From Sphingobium jiangsuense (GTDB lineage Bacteria > Pseudomonadota > Alphaproteobacteria > Sphingomonadales > Sphingomonadaceae): a DNA stretch of 64,000 bases. The notes beneath the pieces were generated by a model. The model made no database searches and was not told the origin of the DNA. It worked only from the letters and a program-made list of their open reading frames with translations. A program made the translations under genes and the position numbers. Position 1 is the stretch's first letter, and each line of letters starts with the position of its first letter. The stretch covers positions 1 to 64,000 of the forward strand of contig NZ_JACIDT010000008.1 of the NCBI RefSeq assembly GCF_014196495.1, in the 5' to 3' direction. Below are positions 18,800-28,216 of this stretch, one piece after another.

Positions 18800-19009
18800 T
18801 TACCGGCCCTGCGGCAGGCAGATCAGATTTTGCGTCAGGCGCCGGAAGCCGCGCTCGTCGCCACCCTCGATCGCGTCGGCGATCAGCGCCCAGATATTCG
18901 CGCTATGGGCGCAGCGCAGCTGGATGCGCCGGTCCCGGCTGGTCAGCGCCACCTCGGCGGCGCGGGACGACCATTGGCGATAGAAGTGGGAGGATGTCCC
19001 GGCGCGCAT
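18800..19009 (-). CDS. Small hypothetical protein
   Basis: A 69-residue protein starting M-R-A-G-T-S-S-H-F-Y-R-Q-W. It contains W-S-S-R-A-A-E-V-A-L and N-I-W-A-L-I-A-D-A-I-E-G-G-D-E. The start lies 14 bases after the stop of the 48-residue membrane protein gene, so the two are probably one transcript. No domain or export signal is visible and the family is not recognised. The longer frame upstream is in conflict with that neighbour. Confidence 0.45.
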   Translation of the reverse strand: MRAGTSSHFYRQWSSRAAEVALTSRDRRIQLRCAHSANIWALIADAIEGGDERGFRRLTQNLICLPQGR

Positions 19010-19023
19010 GTCGGCGCGGCCCG

Positions 19024-19170
19024 TCAATCGACGGGCCGGTCGAAACCGCCGCCCGCCCGGCGCGCCGCGACGCGCTGACGCCACGAGAAAAACGCCCGGC
19101 GCCCGAACACCACGCCAAGAATGGCGGCGGCGACGATCAGCGCCTGCAAGCTGATGAGATCGGCCTTCAT
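19024..19170 (-). CDS. Small single-helix membrane protein
   Basis: A 48-residue protein: M-K-A-D-L-I-S then a hydrophobic helix L-Q-A-L-I-V-A-A-A-I-L-G-V-V-F-G, and a strongly basic tail (R-R-A-F-F-S-W-R-Q-R-V-A-A-R-R) that would stay in the cytoplasm. GAGGAG lies 7 bases upstream of the ATG. It is too short for general gene callers with a size cut-off. The function is unknown. Confidence 0.6.
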   Translation of the reverse strand: MKADLISLQALIVAAAILGVVFGRRAFFSWRQRVAARRAGGGFDRPVD

Positions 19171-19279
19171 GCATATGCTCCTCTATCGCGGGAGCACATA
19201 TGTCTCTCTGTCAGGCCGCGCGTGACGGTCAGGCCCGATAGCGGCACCGTACCACCCCGCACCGCCCATGGCCATGCAA

Positions 19280-19954
19280 TTATGCCGCCGCCCAGCGCCC
19301 GTCGTGCCGGAACGCATGGCCGCGCCCGCGCCGTGCGCGCGCGGGGCTGCGGCGGCGGGCCCTTCCGTCGCGCGGCAACAGGCGGGAAATCAGGACGTCG
19401 GCGGCCTGTTCGGCGAACAGGCCCGCGACCCCGCCCGCCATCACGTCGCCGGGAAAATGCGCGCGGCGTGGCACCTGAAGCACGCCGATCACGCCCGCCG
19501 CCAGCAGCGCGGGCGTCTTATAGCGCGGAAAGACGCGGCCGAACGCCTTCGCCACCGCGAGCGACCCGGCGGTGTGGCCGGAAGGGAAGGACCGCAGGCG
19601 CGCCGCGTGCGACGTGCCCGGCTTCATCACATAGCGGCCCTTGTCCAGCTGCTCGGCCGGGCGGGTGCGGTCGACGCTGCTCTTGCCGATTTCCTTGATC
19701 GCGATGGCGATCAGATGCGCGAGCCCCATCCGCAGCCCGGCGCGCTGCAACCGGTAATTGCGGGTCAGCAGCCCCGCGCCCACCAGCGTGGCGGACAGGA
19801 TCAGCAGCGGCGGCTCGTCGCCCAGATTGCCGATCTTGCCGATGCGCTGCGTCGACCGCTTTTCGAGCCACGGCCGCAGCGCCTCGATGATCCTGACATC
19901 GAGCCTTTCCGGCAGGGAAAGCTGCGCGATGCGCGAGGAGGGGATTTTCTTCAT
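19280..19954 (-). CDS. PAP2-family membrane phosphatase
   Basis: A 224-residue protein with the three PAP2 motifs: K-S-S-V-D-R-T-R-P (C1), F-P-S-G-H-T-A-G-S (C2, His as acid/base) and R-R-A-H-F-P-G-D-V (C3, His nucleophile). Several hydrophobic helices lie between. Members remove phosphate from phosphatidic acid, undecaprenyl diphosphate or similar lipids at the membrane. The start at M-K-K-I-P is preferred because AGGGA lies about 10 bases upstream. The C-terminal 25 residues are very Arg-rich. It follows a short disordered-protein gene on the same strand. Confidence 0.88.
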   Translation of the reverse strand: MKKIPSSRIAQLSLPERLDVRIIEALRPWLEKRSTQRIGKIGNLGDEPPLLILSATLVGAGLLTRNYRLQRAGLRMGLAHLIAIAIKEIGKSSVDRTRPAEQLDKGRYVMKPGTSHAARLRSFPSGHTAGSLAVAKAFGRVFPRYKTPALLAAGVIGVLQVPRRAHFPGDVMAGGVAGLFAEQAADVLISRLLPRDGRARRRSPARARRGRGHAFRHDGRWAAA

Positions 19955-19972
19955 GGCTGCCATTTCCCTGAA

Positions 19973-20224
19973 TTAGTGCTTTGCGTCCGCATCCTTGGCC
20001 TCCGGCCGGTTCGGGTCGACCCGGACGGAGGGCGGATATTCCTTGCTTCCCGTGATTTCCGGGTCAGCAGGTGATTCCACCTGCTTCGAAACCCCTCCTG
20101 GCTCGGTCGCGGGGCGGGGCGGCTCGCCTTCCTCTTCGGGCGGGCGGACCATCTCGTTCTCGACCTCCCTGTTCTTGGGCCGGTTCCGGGGGCGATCCGG
20201 GGGGCGCTGTTCGGGCTTCTTCAT
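19973..20224 (-). CDS. Small hydrophilic, probably disordered protein
   Basis: An 83-residue protein rich in Pro, Glu, Arg and Asp ([26 protein letters not shown]). GAGGAGG sits 6 bases before the ATG, which decides this start over the longer frame. There is no hydrophobic stretch. The motif [21 protein letters not shown] looks conserved from memory of similar sphingomonad proteins. The PAP2 gene begins 18 bases downstream, so both are likely co-transcribed. Confidence 0.65.
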   Translation of the reverse strand: MKKPEQRPPDRPRNRPKNREVENEMVRPPEEEGEPPRPATEPGGVSKQVESPADPEITGSKEYPPSVRVDPNRPEAKDADAKH

Positions 20225-20374
20225 TCCATCCTCCTCGGCTTTCCGCCGTCCGTCCGCCGCCCTCCGTGCCAAAAGAAACGCCGCAGGCCCGGCCGCGTTC
20301 CTCCCGCGCGCCGGGCCGCCGCCGGAACGGGCCGAAAGCCGCGCATCGCGCCGCCCCTTTCCTTTTTCCGCAAT

Positions 20375-20388
20375 TTGACGGCGATCAA
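20375..20388 (+). promoter_or_regulatory. FNR/FixK-type box upstream of cbb3 locus 2
   Basis: TTGAC-GGCG-ATCAA matches the TTGAN-N4-NTCAA consensus of FNR/Anr/FixK regulators and lies 92 bases before the ccoN start. Such boxes activate cbb3 genes at low oxygen. The regulator gene is not in the window. Confidence 0.85.
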
Positions 20389-20479
20389 TGTTGTCCGGTC
20401 CTCCCCCTGCGATTGGGGCCGGGCAAATCAGATCGGGCACATGGGGTCCATGCTCCGCCCGTGCAGGGGACTATATTTC

Positions 20480-22183
20480 ATGGAAGGCTTACTTATCCGA
20501 TCCGGCGCATGGCTCGCCATCGCCTGCCTTGCCGTCGTGGCGACCGCGCTGGCGGCCGATTCCGCCTTTGCCGTGCAGATGGCGATCGTCGCGTTCGCGG
20601 CGCTGATCGCCATGGGCGTCGGCATGGCGCAGGCCGATTATTCGGCCTTCGGCGCCACCACCGCCGCCGCCACCGGCAGCAAGGCGGAGCCGGAAACCGG
20701 CTATTATGACGACGTGCTGCGCTGGGGCGTGATCGCGACGGTGTTCTGGGGGCTGGCCGGGCTGCTGGCAGGCGTCTACATCGCGTTGCAGCTCGCCTTT
20801 CCCGCGCTCAACCTGGGGCTGGAATATACCAGCTTCGGGCGGCTGCGGCCGCTGCACACCTCCGCCGTGATCTTCGCCTTCGGCGGCAACGCGCTGATCG
20901 CGTCGAGCTTTTGGGTGGTGCAGCGCACCTGCCGCGCGCGCCTGTTCGCGCCCGCGCTCGCCCGCTTCGTGTTCTGGGGCTATCAGCTGTTCATCGTGCT
21001 CGCCGCGACCGGCTATCTGCTCGGCGTCACCGGCGGCAAGGAATATGCGGAGCCGGAATGGTATGTCGACCTGTGGCTGACGGTCGTGTGGGTCTGCTAC
21101 CTGATCGTCTATCTGGGCACCATCGTGAAGCGGCATGAGCCGCACATCTACGTCGCCAACTGGTTCTACCTGTCGTTCATCGTCACCATCGCGATGCTGC
21201 ACGTCGTCAACAATCTGGCGATGCCGGTGTCGATCGTCGGGTCGAAGAGCTATGCCGCCTTCGCGGGCGTGCAGGACGCGCTGACCCAATGGTGGTACGG
21301 CCATAATGCGGTCGGCTTCTTCCTGACCGCCGGCTTCCTCGGCATGATGTATTATTTCGTGCCGAAGCAGGCGGAAAGGCCGGTCTATTCCTATCGCCTG
21401 TCGATCGTCCACTTCTGGTCGCTGATCTTCCTCTACATCTGGGCAGGGCCGCACCATCTGCACTACACCGCGCTGCCCGACTGGGCGCAGACGCTGGGCA
21501 TGGTGTTCTCGATCATGCTGTGGATGCCGAGCTGGGGCGGGATGATCAACGGGCTGATGACCCTGTCGGGCGCGTGGGACAAGATCCGCACCGATCCGAT
21601 CATCCGCATGATGGTGCTGGCGCTCGCCTTCTACGGCATGTCGACCTTCGAAGGGCCGATGATGTCGGTGAAGAGCGTCAATTCGCTGAGCCACTATACC
21701 GACTGGACCATCGGCCATGTTCATTCCGGCGCGCTGGGGTGGAACGGGATGATCACCTTCGCGGTGATCTATTTCATGACCCCGCGCCTGTGGGGGCGGC
21801 AGCGGCTCTATTCGCTGCGCATGGTCAACTGGCACTTCTGGTGCGCGACCATCGGCATCGTCCTCTACGCCGCGTCGATGTGGGTCGCGGGGATCATGCA
21901 GGGGCTGATGTGGCGCGAATATGGGGCCGACGGCTATCTCGTCTACGCCTTTGCCGACGTGGTCGCCGCGATGCAGCCCTATTATCTGATCCGCGCCAGC
22001 GGGGGCCTGCTCTACCTGACCGGCGCCGTCTTCATGGCCTGGAACGTCGCGCAGACGATCCGCGGCAGGCTGCGCGAGGAAGCGCCGCTGGACGACGCCA
22101 CCTATGACGCCGCCGCCGACCGGCCGCTGACCCGGACGGAGCCTGCAATCGCCCCGGCCCCGCTGGCCGCCGCCGCCGAGTGA
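20480..22183 (+). CDS. ccoN: cbb3-type cytochrome c oxidase subunit I (locus 2)
   Basis: A 567-residue catalytic subunit with the same landmarks as the first copy: [20 protein letters not shown] (CuB His), [10 protein letters not shown] and [14 protein letters not shown]. The start chosen has AGGGGA 8 bases upstream; the frame is open further back. It has an extra N-terminal hydrophobic segment compared with locus 1. It opens a complete ccoNOQPGHIS operon behind an FNR box, so low-oxygen induction is likely. Confidence 0.97.
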   Translation: MEGLLIRSGAWLAIACLAVVATALAADSAFAVQMAIVAFAALIAMGVGMAQADYSAFGATTAAATGSKAEPETGYYDDVLRWGVIATVFWGLAGLLAGVYIALQLAFPALNLGLEYTSFGRLRPLHTSAVIFAFGGNALIASSFWVVQRTCRARLFAPALARFVFWGYQLFIVLAATGYLLGVTGGKEYAEPEWYVDLWLTVVWVCYLIVYLGTIVKRHEPHIYVANWFYLSFIVTIAMLHVVNNLAMPVSIVGSKSYAAFAGVQDALTQWWYGHNAVGFFLTAGFLGMMYYFVPKQAERPVYSYRLSIVHFWSLIFLYIWAGPHHLHYTALPDWAQTLGMVFSIMLWMPSWGGMINGLMTLSGAWDKIRTDPIIRMMVLALAFYGMSTFEGPMMSVKSVNSLSHYTDWTIGHVHSGALGWNGMITFAVIYFMTPRLWGRQRLYSLRMVNWHFWCATIGIVLYAASMWVAGIMQGLMWREYGADGYLVYAFADVVAAMQPYYLIRASGGLLYLTGAVFMAWNVAQTIRGRLREEAPLDDATYDAAADRPLTRTEPAIAPAPLAAAAE

Positions 22184-22194
22184 AGGAACCATCG

Positions 22195-22929
22195 ATGAGC
22201 ACCAAAATCCTCGACCATGGGCGGATCGAACGCAACGTCACGCTGCTGCTGGTCTTGTCCCTCATTACCGTCGCCATCGGCGGCATAGTGGAGATCGCGC
22301 CGCTGTTCTGGATCGACTCCACGGTGGAGAAGGTGAAGGGCGTTCGCCCCTACACCCCGCTGGAGCTGGCGGGGCGGAACATCTACATCCGCGAGGGCTG
22401 TTACAACTGCCACAGCCAGATGATCCGCCCGTTCCGCGACGAGGTGGAGCGCTACGGCCATTACAGCCTCGCCGCCGAGAGCATGTACGACCACCCGTTC
22501 CAATGGGGGTCGAAGCGCACCGGGCCGGACCTCGCCCGCGTCGGCGGCCGCTATTCGGACGAATGGCATGTGCAGCATCTCGCCGATCCGCAGTCGGTGG
22601 TGCCGGAATCGATCATGCCGGGCTATGCCTTCCTGAAGGAGCGCCCGCTCAAGGCCGACGATCTGGGCAAGCATCTGGTCGCGCTGCGCCGCGTCGGCGT
22701 GCCCTATGCCGACGAGGATGTGAAGCAGGCGACGAAGGACGCGCTGGCGCAGGCGGATCCGACCGCCGACGCAGGCAGCCTCGCCACCCGCTATCCCAAG
22801 GTGCAAGTCCGCGATTTCGACGGCAACCCGTCGCAGGTGACGGAGATGGACGCGCTGGTCGCCTATCTCCAGATGCTCGGCACGCTGGTCGACACGCGCG
22901 CCGCCGAACCGATGGAGCAGCCGCGATGA
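22195..22929 (+). CDS. ccoO: cbb3-type oxidase monoheme subunit II (locus 2)
   Basis: A 244-residue membrane-anchored monoheme cytochrome c: an N-terminal helix and heme motif C-Y-N-C-H in [24 protein letters not shown] and S-I-M-P-G-Y follow. A GAAGGAA site precedes this ATG, so the in-frame ATG 15 bases earlier is less likely. The stop overlaps ccoQ as ATGA. It lacks the Ala-rich tail of the locus 1 copy. Confidence 0.97.
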   Translation: MSTKILDHGRIERNVTLLLVLSLITVAIGGIVEIAPLFWIDSTVEKVKGVRPYTPLELAGRNIYIREGCYNCHSQMIRPFRDEVERYGHYSLAAESMYDHPFQWGSKRTGPDLARVGGRYSDEWHVQHLADPQSVVPESIMPGYAFLKERPLKADDLGKHLVALRRVGVPYADEDVKQATKDALAQADPTADAGSLATRYPKVQVRDFDGNPSQVTEMDALVAYLQMLGTLVDTRAAEPMEQPR

Positions 22930-23090
22930 ACTATGACGCGATCCGCCATGCGGCCGACAGCTGGGGCCTGGTTTTCCTGACGCTGACCTTCCTGACGGCG
23001 GTGTGGTTCGCGCTGCGCCCCTCGGCGCGCAAACCGCAGCAGGAAGCCAAGATGATCCCCTTGCGGGATGAGGAACCGCATCATGACTGA
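22926..23090 (+). CDS. ccoQ: cbb3-type oxidase subunit CcoQ (locus 2)
   Basis: A 54-residue protein with one membrane helix ([18 protein letters not shown]) and a charged tail ending E-E-P-H-H-D. Position between ccoO and ccoP and the helix-R-P-S pattern identify CcoQ. It overlaps ccoO by 4 and ccoP by 8 bases. Confidence 0.9.
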   Translation: MNYDAIRHAADSWGLVFLTLTFLTAVWFALRPSARKPQQEAKMIPLRDEEPHHD

Positions 23091-23952
23091 CAAGAAGAAC
23101 GATCCGATAGCTGGCCCCCAATCGATGGGCCATGAATGGGACGGCATCGAGGAACTGAACAACCCGCTGCCGCGCTGGTGGCTGTGGACCTTTTATGCGA
23201 CGATCCTGTTCGCGATCGCCTATTGCGTGGTCTACCCCGCGATCCCGCTGCTCAATTCGGCGACGCAGGGCAGCTTCGGCTGGTCGAGCCGGGGCCAGCT
23301 CGCCGCCGAAACCGCGAAGGCGGAGGCGGCGCGGGCCGACGTGCTGGCGCAGCTCGCCAAGGTCGACATCGCCACGCTCGACCCCAAGTCGCCGCTGATG
23401 CGCGCGGCGGTGGAGGGCGGGCGCGCCGCCTTCCGCATCAACTGCGTGCAGTGCCACGGGTCGGGCGCGGCGGGGTCGAAGGGCTATCCCAACCTCAATG
23501 ACGACGAATGGCTGTGGGGCGGCACCATGGCCGATATCCGCCAGACGATCATCCACGGCATCCGCCAGCCCGACGACGCGGACACCCGCACGTCGCAAAT
23601 GCCCGCCTTTGGCCGCGACGGCATATTGCCCGCCGACCAGATCGACGATGTCGTCTCCTTCGTCCGCCATGCGGCGCGGCTGGAGGGCAACAGCGCCTCG
23701 GCGCGGCGCGGCGCAGGGCTGTTCGCGGCCAATTGCGCGGTCTGCCACGGCAACGACGCCAGCGGTGGACGCCAGTTCGGCGCACCGGACCTGACCGATG
23801 CGATCTGGCTCTATGGCGGCGACCGCGACACGCTGCACCAGACCATCGCCAATGCGCGTTACGGCGTGATGCCCGCCTGGGGGCAGCGGCTCGACCCGGC
23901 GACGATCAACATGCTGACGGCCTATGTCCATCAGCTGGGCGGCGGCGAGTGA
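23083..23952 (+). CDS. ccoP: cbb3-type oxidase diheme subunit III (locus 2)
   Basis: A 289-residue diheme cytochrome c. G-H-E-W-D-G-I-E-E-L-N-N-P-L-P-R-W-W precedes the membrane helix, then two cytochrome domains with C-V-Q-C-H and C-A-V-C-H. The start is the ATG inside the ccoQ end; an upstream in-frame ATG lies deeper in ccoQ. It shares domain order with the locus 1 CcoP but only moderate identity, so the loci are not a recent duplication. Confidence 0.97.
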   Translation: MTDKKNDPIAGPQSMGHEWDGIEELNNPLPRWWLWTFYATILFAIAYCVVYPAIPLLNSATQGSFGWSSRGQLAAETAKAEAARADVLAQLAKVDIATLDPKSPLMRAAVEGGRAAFRINCVQCHGSGAAGSKGYPNLNDDEWLWGGTMADIRQTIIHGIRQPDDADTRTSQMPAFGRDGILPADQIDDVVSFVRHAARLEGNSASARRGAGLFAANCAVCHGNDASGGRQFGAPDLTDAIWLYGGDRDTLHQTIANARYGVMPAWGQRLDPATINMLTAYVHQLGGGE

Positions 23953-25424
23953 TGTCCAGCCACCAGAACCGGGCGGCGGCGAAGAGAGAAGGCGCGAAGG
24001 CGCGCCTCTACGCCCGCCGCCCGGACATTTTCCCGCGCGCGGTCGACGGCTTCTACCGGCGGCTCAAATGGGCGATCATGGCGGTGACGCTGGCGATCTA
24101 TTACGTCACGCCCTGGCTGCGCTGGGACCGGGGGCCTTATGCCCCCGATCAGGCGGTGCTGATCGATCTGGCCCGCCGCCGCTTCTATTTCTTCAGCATC
24201 GAAATCTGGCCGCACGAATTCTATTATGTCGCGGGGCTGCTGGTGATGGCGGGCATCGGCCTGTTCCTCGTCACCTCGACGGTGGGACGGGCATGGTGCG
24301 GCTATGCCTGCCCGCAAACGGTGTGGACCGACCTCTTCCTGCATGTCGAGCGCTTCATCGACGGCGACCGCAACGCGCAGTTCCGCCTGAAGAAGGCGCC
24401 CTGGGGTCCCGCCAAGATCGTCCGGCGCGGGGCGAAGCACGGCATCTGGCTGGCGATCGGCCTGCTGACCGGGGGCGCGTGGATATTCTATTTCGCCGAC
24501 GCGCCGACGCTCGCCCGCGCGCTGGTCGAGGGCAGCGCCGCGCCCGTCGCCTATGCGACCATCGCGGTGCTGACCGCGACGACCTATGTGTTCGGCGGGC
24601 TGATGCGGGAACAGCTGTGCATCTATATGTGCCCCTGGCCGCGCATTCAGGGCGCGATGCTGGACGAGCGCTCGCTGATCGTCACCTACAAGGACTGGCG
24701 CGGCGAGCCGCGCGGCAAGGGCCTCAAGCGCGATGCGGAGGCCGGGGAGAAGGTCGGCGACTGCATCGACTGCAACGCCTGCGTGGCCGTGTGCCCGACC
24801 GGCATCGACATACGCGACGGCGCGCAGATGGCCTGCATAACCTGCGCGTTGTGCATCGACGCCTGCGACCAGATGATGGCGAAGGTCGGCCGCCCGCGCG
24901 GCCTGATCGACTATGCGACGCTGGAGGATTGCAAGGCGGAGGCGGCGGGCGCGCCGCCGGTGCCGATCCGCCGCACCGTGCTGCGCCCGCGCACCTTCCT
25001 CTATTTCGGCCTGTGGGGCGCGGTGGGGCTGGCGATGGTGTTCGCGCTGGGCGTGCGCCCGCGGCTCGACCTGCATGTCGCGCATGACCGCAACCCACTC
25101 TGGGTGCGCATGGCCGACGGCAGCATCCGCAACGGCTATACCGTCAAGCTGCGCAACATGGAATCGCGCCCGCGCGCCGTCACGCTGGCGCTGGAGGGGC
25201 TTCCCGGCGCGGCGATGTGGGGGGCGATGCAGGATGAGGGCGAGCGCAGCACGGCACTGCATTTCACCCTGCCGCCCGACCGGGTGAGCGAGCAGCGCAT
25301 CTTCGTGCGCGCGCCCGCCGGGGCGGGAAGCGAGGATTTCACCTTCGTCCTTTCCGCCGATGACGGCGAAGGCGGGCGGGACCGCGACGAAAGCAAATTC
25401 GAACGGCCGGAGGAACAGCCATGA
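23952..25424 (+). CDS. ccoG: cbb3 oxidase accessory protein CcoG (FixG-like ferredoxin)
   Basis: A 490-residue membrane protein with several helices and two ferredoxin-type [4Fe-4S] motifs (C-I-D-C-N-A-C-V-A-V-C-P and C-I-T-C-A-L-C-I-D-A-C). The membrane part has C-G-Y-A-C-P-Q-T-V-W and C-I-Y-M-C-P-W-P-R, typical of CcoG, which reduces Cu(II) for delivery to the oxidase. A C-terminal Ig-like region follows the last helix. The start shares one base with the ccoP stop. Locus 1 has no copy of this gene. Confidence 0.95.
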   Translation: MSSHQNRAAAKREGAKARLYARRPDIFPRAVDGFYRRLKWAIMAVTLAIYYVTPWLRWDRGPYAPDQAVLIDLARRRFYFFSIEIWPHEFYYVAGLLVMAGIGLFLVTSTVGRAWCGYACPQTVWTDLFLHVERFIDGDRNAQFRLKKAPWGPAKIVRRGAKHGIWLAIGLLTGGAWIFYFADAPTLARALVEGSAAPVAYATIAVLTATTYVFGGLMREQLCIYMCPWPRIQGAMLDERSLIVTYKDWRGEPRGKGLKRDAEAGEKVGDCIDCNACVAVCPTGIDIRDGAQMACITCALCIDACDQMMAKVGRPRGLIDYATLEDCKAEAAGAPPVPIRRTVLRPRTFLYFGLWGAVGLAMVFALGVRPRLDLHVAHDRNPLWVRMADGSIRNGYTVKLRNMESRPRAVTLALEGLPGAAMWGAMQDEGERSTALHFTLPPDRVSEQRIFVRAPAGAGSEDFTFVLSADDGEGGRDRDESKFERPEEQP

Positions 25425-25876
25425 AGCGGACTTTCACGGGGCGCCACATGCTCGCCATCTGCATCGCCTTTTTCGGCACTATCGTCACCGTCAACCTGGT
25501 GATGGCGGTGCAGGCGAGCCGCACCTTCGGCGGCACGGTGGTCGACAACAGCTATGTGGCGAGCCAGCATTTCAACCGCTGGCTGGACGAGGCGGAGGCC
25601 GAGCGCGACCTCGGCTGGAAGGCAGTGGCGCAGCGCAGCGGCGACCGCCTGCTCCTCACCCTCGCGGGGCCGCACGGGCCGCTCGCCGATGCCCGCGTCG
25701 CCGCCGTCGCCCAGCATCCGCTGGGGTTGCAGGAGGACATTCCGCTCCGCTTCGAGGCGCTGGGCGGCGGACGCTTCCGCTCGGCCGGGGCGCTGCCCGC
25801 CGGGCGCTGGCGCGTCAGGCTCGACATCCGCAACGAAAACGGCCGCGTCCGCCTGATCGAGGACCTGCCCGCATGA
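25421..25876 (+). CDS. ccoH: cbb3 oxidase assembly protein CcoH (FixH-like)
   Basis: A 151-residue protein: F-T-G-R-H-M-L-A-I-C-I-A-F-F-G-T-I-V-T-V-N membrane helix, then a periplasmic domain with S-Y-V-A-S-Q-H-F-N-R-W-L. Both are FixH signatures. CcoH remains with the oxidase during assembly. Overlaps at both ends (ATGA with ccoG, ATGA with ccoI) show tight translational coupling. No homologue is present in locus 1. Confidence 0.92.
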   Translation: MKRTFTGRHMLAICIAFFGTIVTVNLVMAVQASRTFGGTVVDNSYVASQHFNRWLDEAEAERDLGWKAVAQRSGDRLLLTLAGPHGPLADARVAAVAQHPLGLQEDIPLRFEALGGGRFRSAGALPAGRWRVRLDIRNENGRVRLIEDLPA

Positions 25877-28056
25877 CCGCGCTGCCCAACCATAGCGAGT
25901 TCCTGCTGCCCGGCATACGCTGCGCCGGATGCATCGCGAAGATCGAGCAGGGGCTGGCGAAGACGCCCGGCGTGCACGCCGCCCGCGTCAACTTCACCGC
26001 GCGCCGCGTGGCGATAGATCATGACGCGGCGCTCGACATGCAGGCGCTGCGCGACGAACTGGGCGCGCTGGGCTTCACCGCCGAACCGGTGATCGAGAAA
26101 GGCGCGCCATCCCCCGCCGAGGCGAAGGAGGACCAGCGCCTGCTCCGCGCGCTCGGCGTTTCCGGCTTCGCGGCGATGAACGTGATGCTGCTGTCCGTCT
26201 CGGTCTGGTCCGGGGCGGAAGGGGCGACGCGGCAGATGTTCCACTGGCTTTCCGCGCTGATCGCGATGCCGACCGTCGCCTATGCGGGCCGGCCCTTCTT
26301 CCGTTCCGCCTGGGGCGCGCTGCGCCGGGGCCGCACCAATATGGACGTGCCGATCTCCATCGGCATCCTGCTCGCCACCGCGATGAGCCTGTTCGAGACC
26401 ATCGTCGACGGGCCGCACGCCTATTTCGACGGCGCGGTGTCGCTGATCTTCTTCCTGCTCGCCGGGCGGGTGCTGGACGATGCGATGCGCAAGCGGGCGC
26501 GGGGTGACGCCGCCGCGCTGCTGCGCGAAACCGCGCCGGGTGGCATGGTGCTGCGCAGCGACGGGCGGACCGAATGGCTGCGCGCCGACCGGATCGAGCC
26601 GGGCATGCGCCTGCTGGTCGGCATGGGCGAGCGCTTCGCCGCCGACGGCACGGTCGAGGAAGGCGAGACGGCGGTGGACCGCTCGCTCGTCACCGGCGAA
26701 AGCGCCCCGGAGCGGGTGAGGCGCGGCGGACGCGCCTATGCGGGCACGCTCAACATGGACGCGCCCGTCATCCTGCGCGTGACCGCCGCCGGTCCCGACA
26801 CCGCGATGGCGGAGATGGCGCGGCTGATGGAGGCGGCGGGCGGCGCCAAGTCCCGCTATGTCCGCATCGCCGACCGGGCCGCGCGCTATTATGCGCCCGC
26901 CGTCCACAGCCTCGCCGCGCTGAGTTTCGCCGGGTGGATGATCGCCGGCGCGGGCTGGCACCAGTCGCTGCTGATCGCGGTCGCCGTGCTGATCATCACC
27001 TGCCCCTGCGCGCTGGGGCTGGCGGTGCCGGTGGCGCAGGTGGTCGTTTCCGGCGCGCTGATGCGGCGCGGCATATTGGTGAAGGACGGCTCCGCGCTCG
27101 AACGCATGGCGGAGGCGGACCGCATCTGCCTCGACAAGACCGGCACGCTGACGCTGGGCCGCCCGGAACTGATCGAGCCGGCCGACCTTGATCCGCACAC
27201 CGCCGGCATCGCGCTGGCGCTGGCGCGGGCGAGCCGCCATCCGCTCGCCAGGGCATTGACCGGCGCGCTGGAGGCGCGGGGCGTCGCCGCCGCCGTGGTC
27301 GAGAACATTACCGAGGTGCCGGGCATGGGCGTCGAGGCGGCGATGCAGGGCAGGCGGGTCCGGCTCGGCCGCCCCGGCTGGGCGGAAAAGCTGCCGGTCG
27401 AGGGCAAGGCGCTCGCCTGCGCGCTGATGGTGGAGGGGGAAGCGCCGCTGCTGTTCCGCTTCGCCGACCGGCTGCGGCCCGGCGCGCAAGCGGCCGTTGC
27501 GCGGCTCGCGGCGCAGGGGCTGCATCCGCTGATCCTTTCCGGCGACCGGGCCGCAGCGGTGGAGGCCGCCGCGCGCGAGGTCGGCGCGGAGGGGAAGGGC
27601 GACCTTTCCCCCGCCGACAAGCTGGCGGCGATCCGCGCGCTGGGCGAGGCCGGGCACAAGGTGCTGATGGTGGGCGACGGCCTCAACGACGGCCCCGCGC
27701 TCGCCTCCGGCCATGTGTCGATGGCGCCCGCCTCGGCCAGCGACGTCAGCCAGACCGCCGCCGACATATTGTTCCTGGGCGACAGCCTGGAGCCGGTGCC
27801 GGTCGCCGTCGATGCGGCGCGGCGGACGCTGCGCGTCGTGAAGCAGAATTTCGCGATCGCCATCGGCTATAATGTGTTCGCCGTGCCGCTGGCGATGGCC
27901 GGGCTGGTGACGCCGCTGGTGGCGGCGCTTTCCATGTCCGCCTCGTCCATTCTCGTCATCGGCAACGCGCTGAAACTCCGGGTGATTGCGAAGCAGGCGG
28001 CAACGCCTGCCGGCCCGGCAATCGCGGTCGCCAAAAAAGCGGGGAGTGCCCAATGA
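25873..28056 (+). CDS. ccoI: Copper-translocating P1B-type ATPase for cbb3 assembly (locus 2)
   Basis: A 727-residue P-type ATPase: HMA motif G-I-R-C-A-G-C (Cys17, Cys20), membrane C-P-C (377-379), phosphorylation site D421 in D-K-T-G-T-L-T, and hinge G-D-G-L-N-D-G-P-A-L. It should export Cu(I) to the periplasm for oxidase maturation. Domain order and flanking CcoH/CcoS mark it as CcoI rather than a detoxifying CopA. It is a second copy beside the one at 12404. Confidence 0.95.
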   Translation: MTALPNHSEFLLPGIRCAGCIAKIEQGLAKTPGVHAARVNFTARRVAIDHDAALDMQALRDELGALGFTAEPVIEKGAPSPAEAKEDQRLLRALGVSGFAAMNVMLLSVSVWSGAEGATRQMFHWLSALIAMPTVAYAGRPFFRSAWGALRRGRTNMDVPISIGILLATAMSLFETIVDGPHAYFDGAVSLIFFLLAGRVLDDAMRKRARGDAAALLRETAPGGMVLRSDGRTEWLRADRIEPGMRLLVGMGERFAADGTVEEGETAVDRSLVTGESAPERVRRGGRAYAGTLNMDAPVILRVTAAGPDTAMAEMARLMEAAGGAKSRYVRIADRAARYYAPAVHSLAALSFAGWMIAGAGWHQSLLIAVAVLIITCPCALGLAVPVAQVVVSGALMRRGILVKDGSALERMAEADRICLDKTGTLTLGRPELIEPADLDPHTAGIALALARASRHPLARALTGALEARGVAAAVVENITEVPGMGVEAAMQGRRVRLGRPGWAEKLPVEGKALACALMVEGEAPLLFRFADRLRPGAQAAVARLAAQGLHPLILSGDRAAAVEAAAREVGAEGKGDLSPADKLAAIRALGEAGHKVLMVGDGLNDGPALASGHVSMAPASASDVSQTAADILFLGDSLEPVPVAVDAARRTLRVVKQNFAIAIGYNVFAVPLAMAGLVTPLVAALSMSASSILVIGNALKLRVIAKQAATPAGPAIAVAKKAGSAQ

Positions 28057-28211
28057 ACGGCCTGACGTTCCTCATTCCGATCGCGCTGGTCCTCGGCCTT
28101 GGCGGCCTTGTCGCTTTCTTCTGGTCGCTGCGGGCGGGCCAGTTCGAAGATCTGGACGGCGCGGCGCTGCGCATCCTGATCGACGACGACGCCGACGACG
28201 GGCCGGGTTGA
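28053..28211 (+). CDS. ccoS: cbb3 oxidase maturation protein CcoS (locus 2)
   Basis: A 52-residue protein with one helix (F-L-I-P-I-A-L-V-L-G-L-G-G-L-V-A-F-F-W-S-L), then A-G-Q-F-E-D-L-D-G-A-A and an acidic end. It overlaps ccoI as ATGA and closes the canonical operon. Confidence 0.92.
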   Translation: MNGLTFLIPIALVLGLGGLVAFFWSLRAGQFEDLDGAALRILIDDDADDGPG

Positions 28212-28216
28212 CCGCC

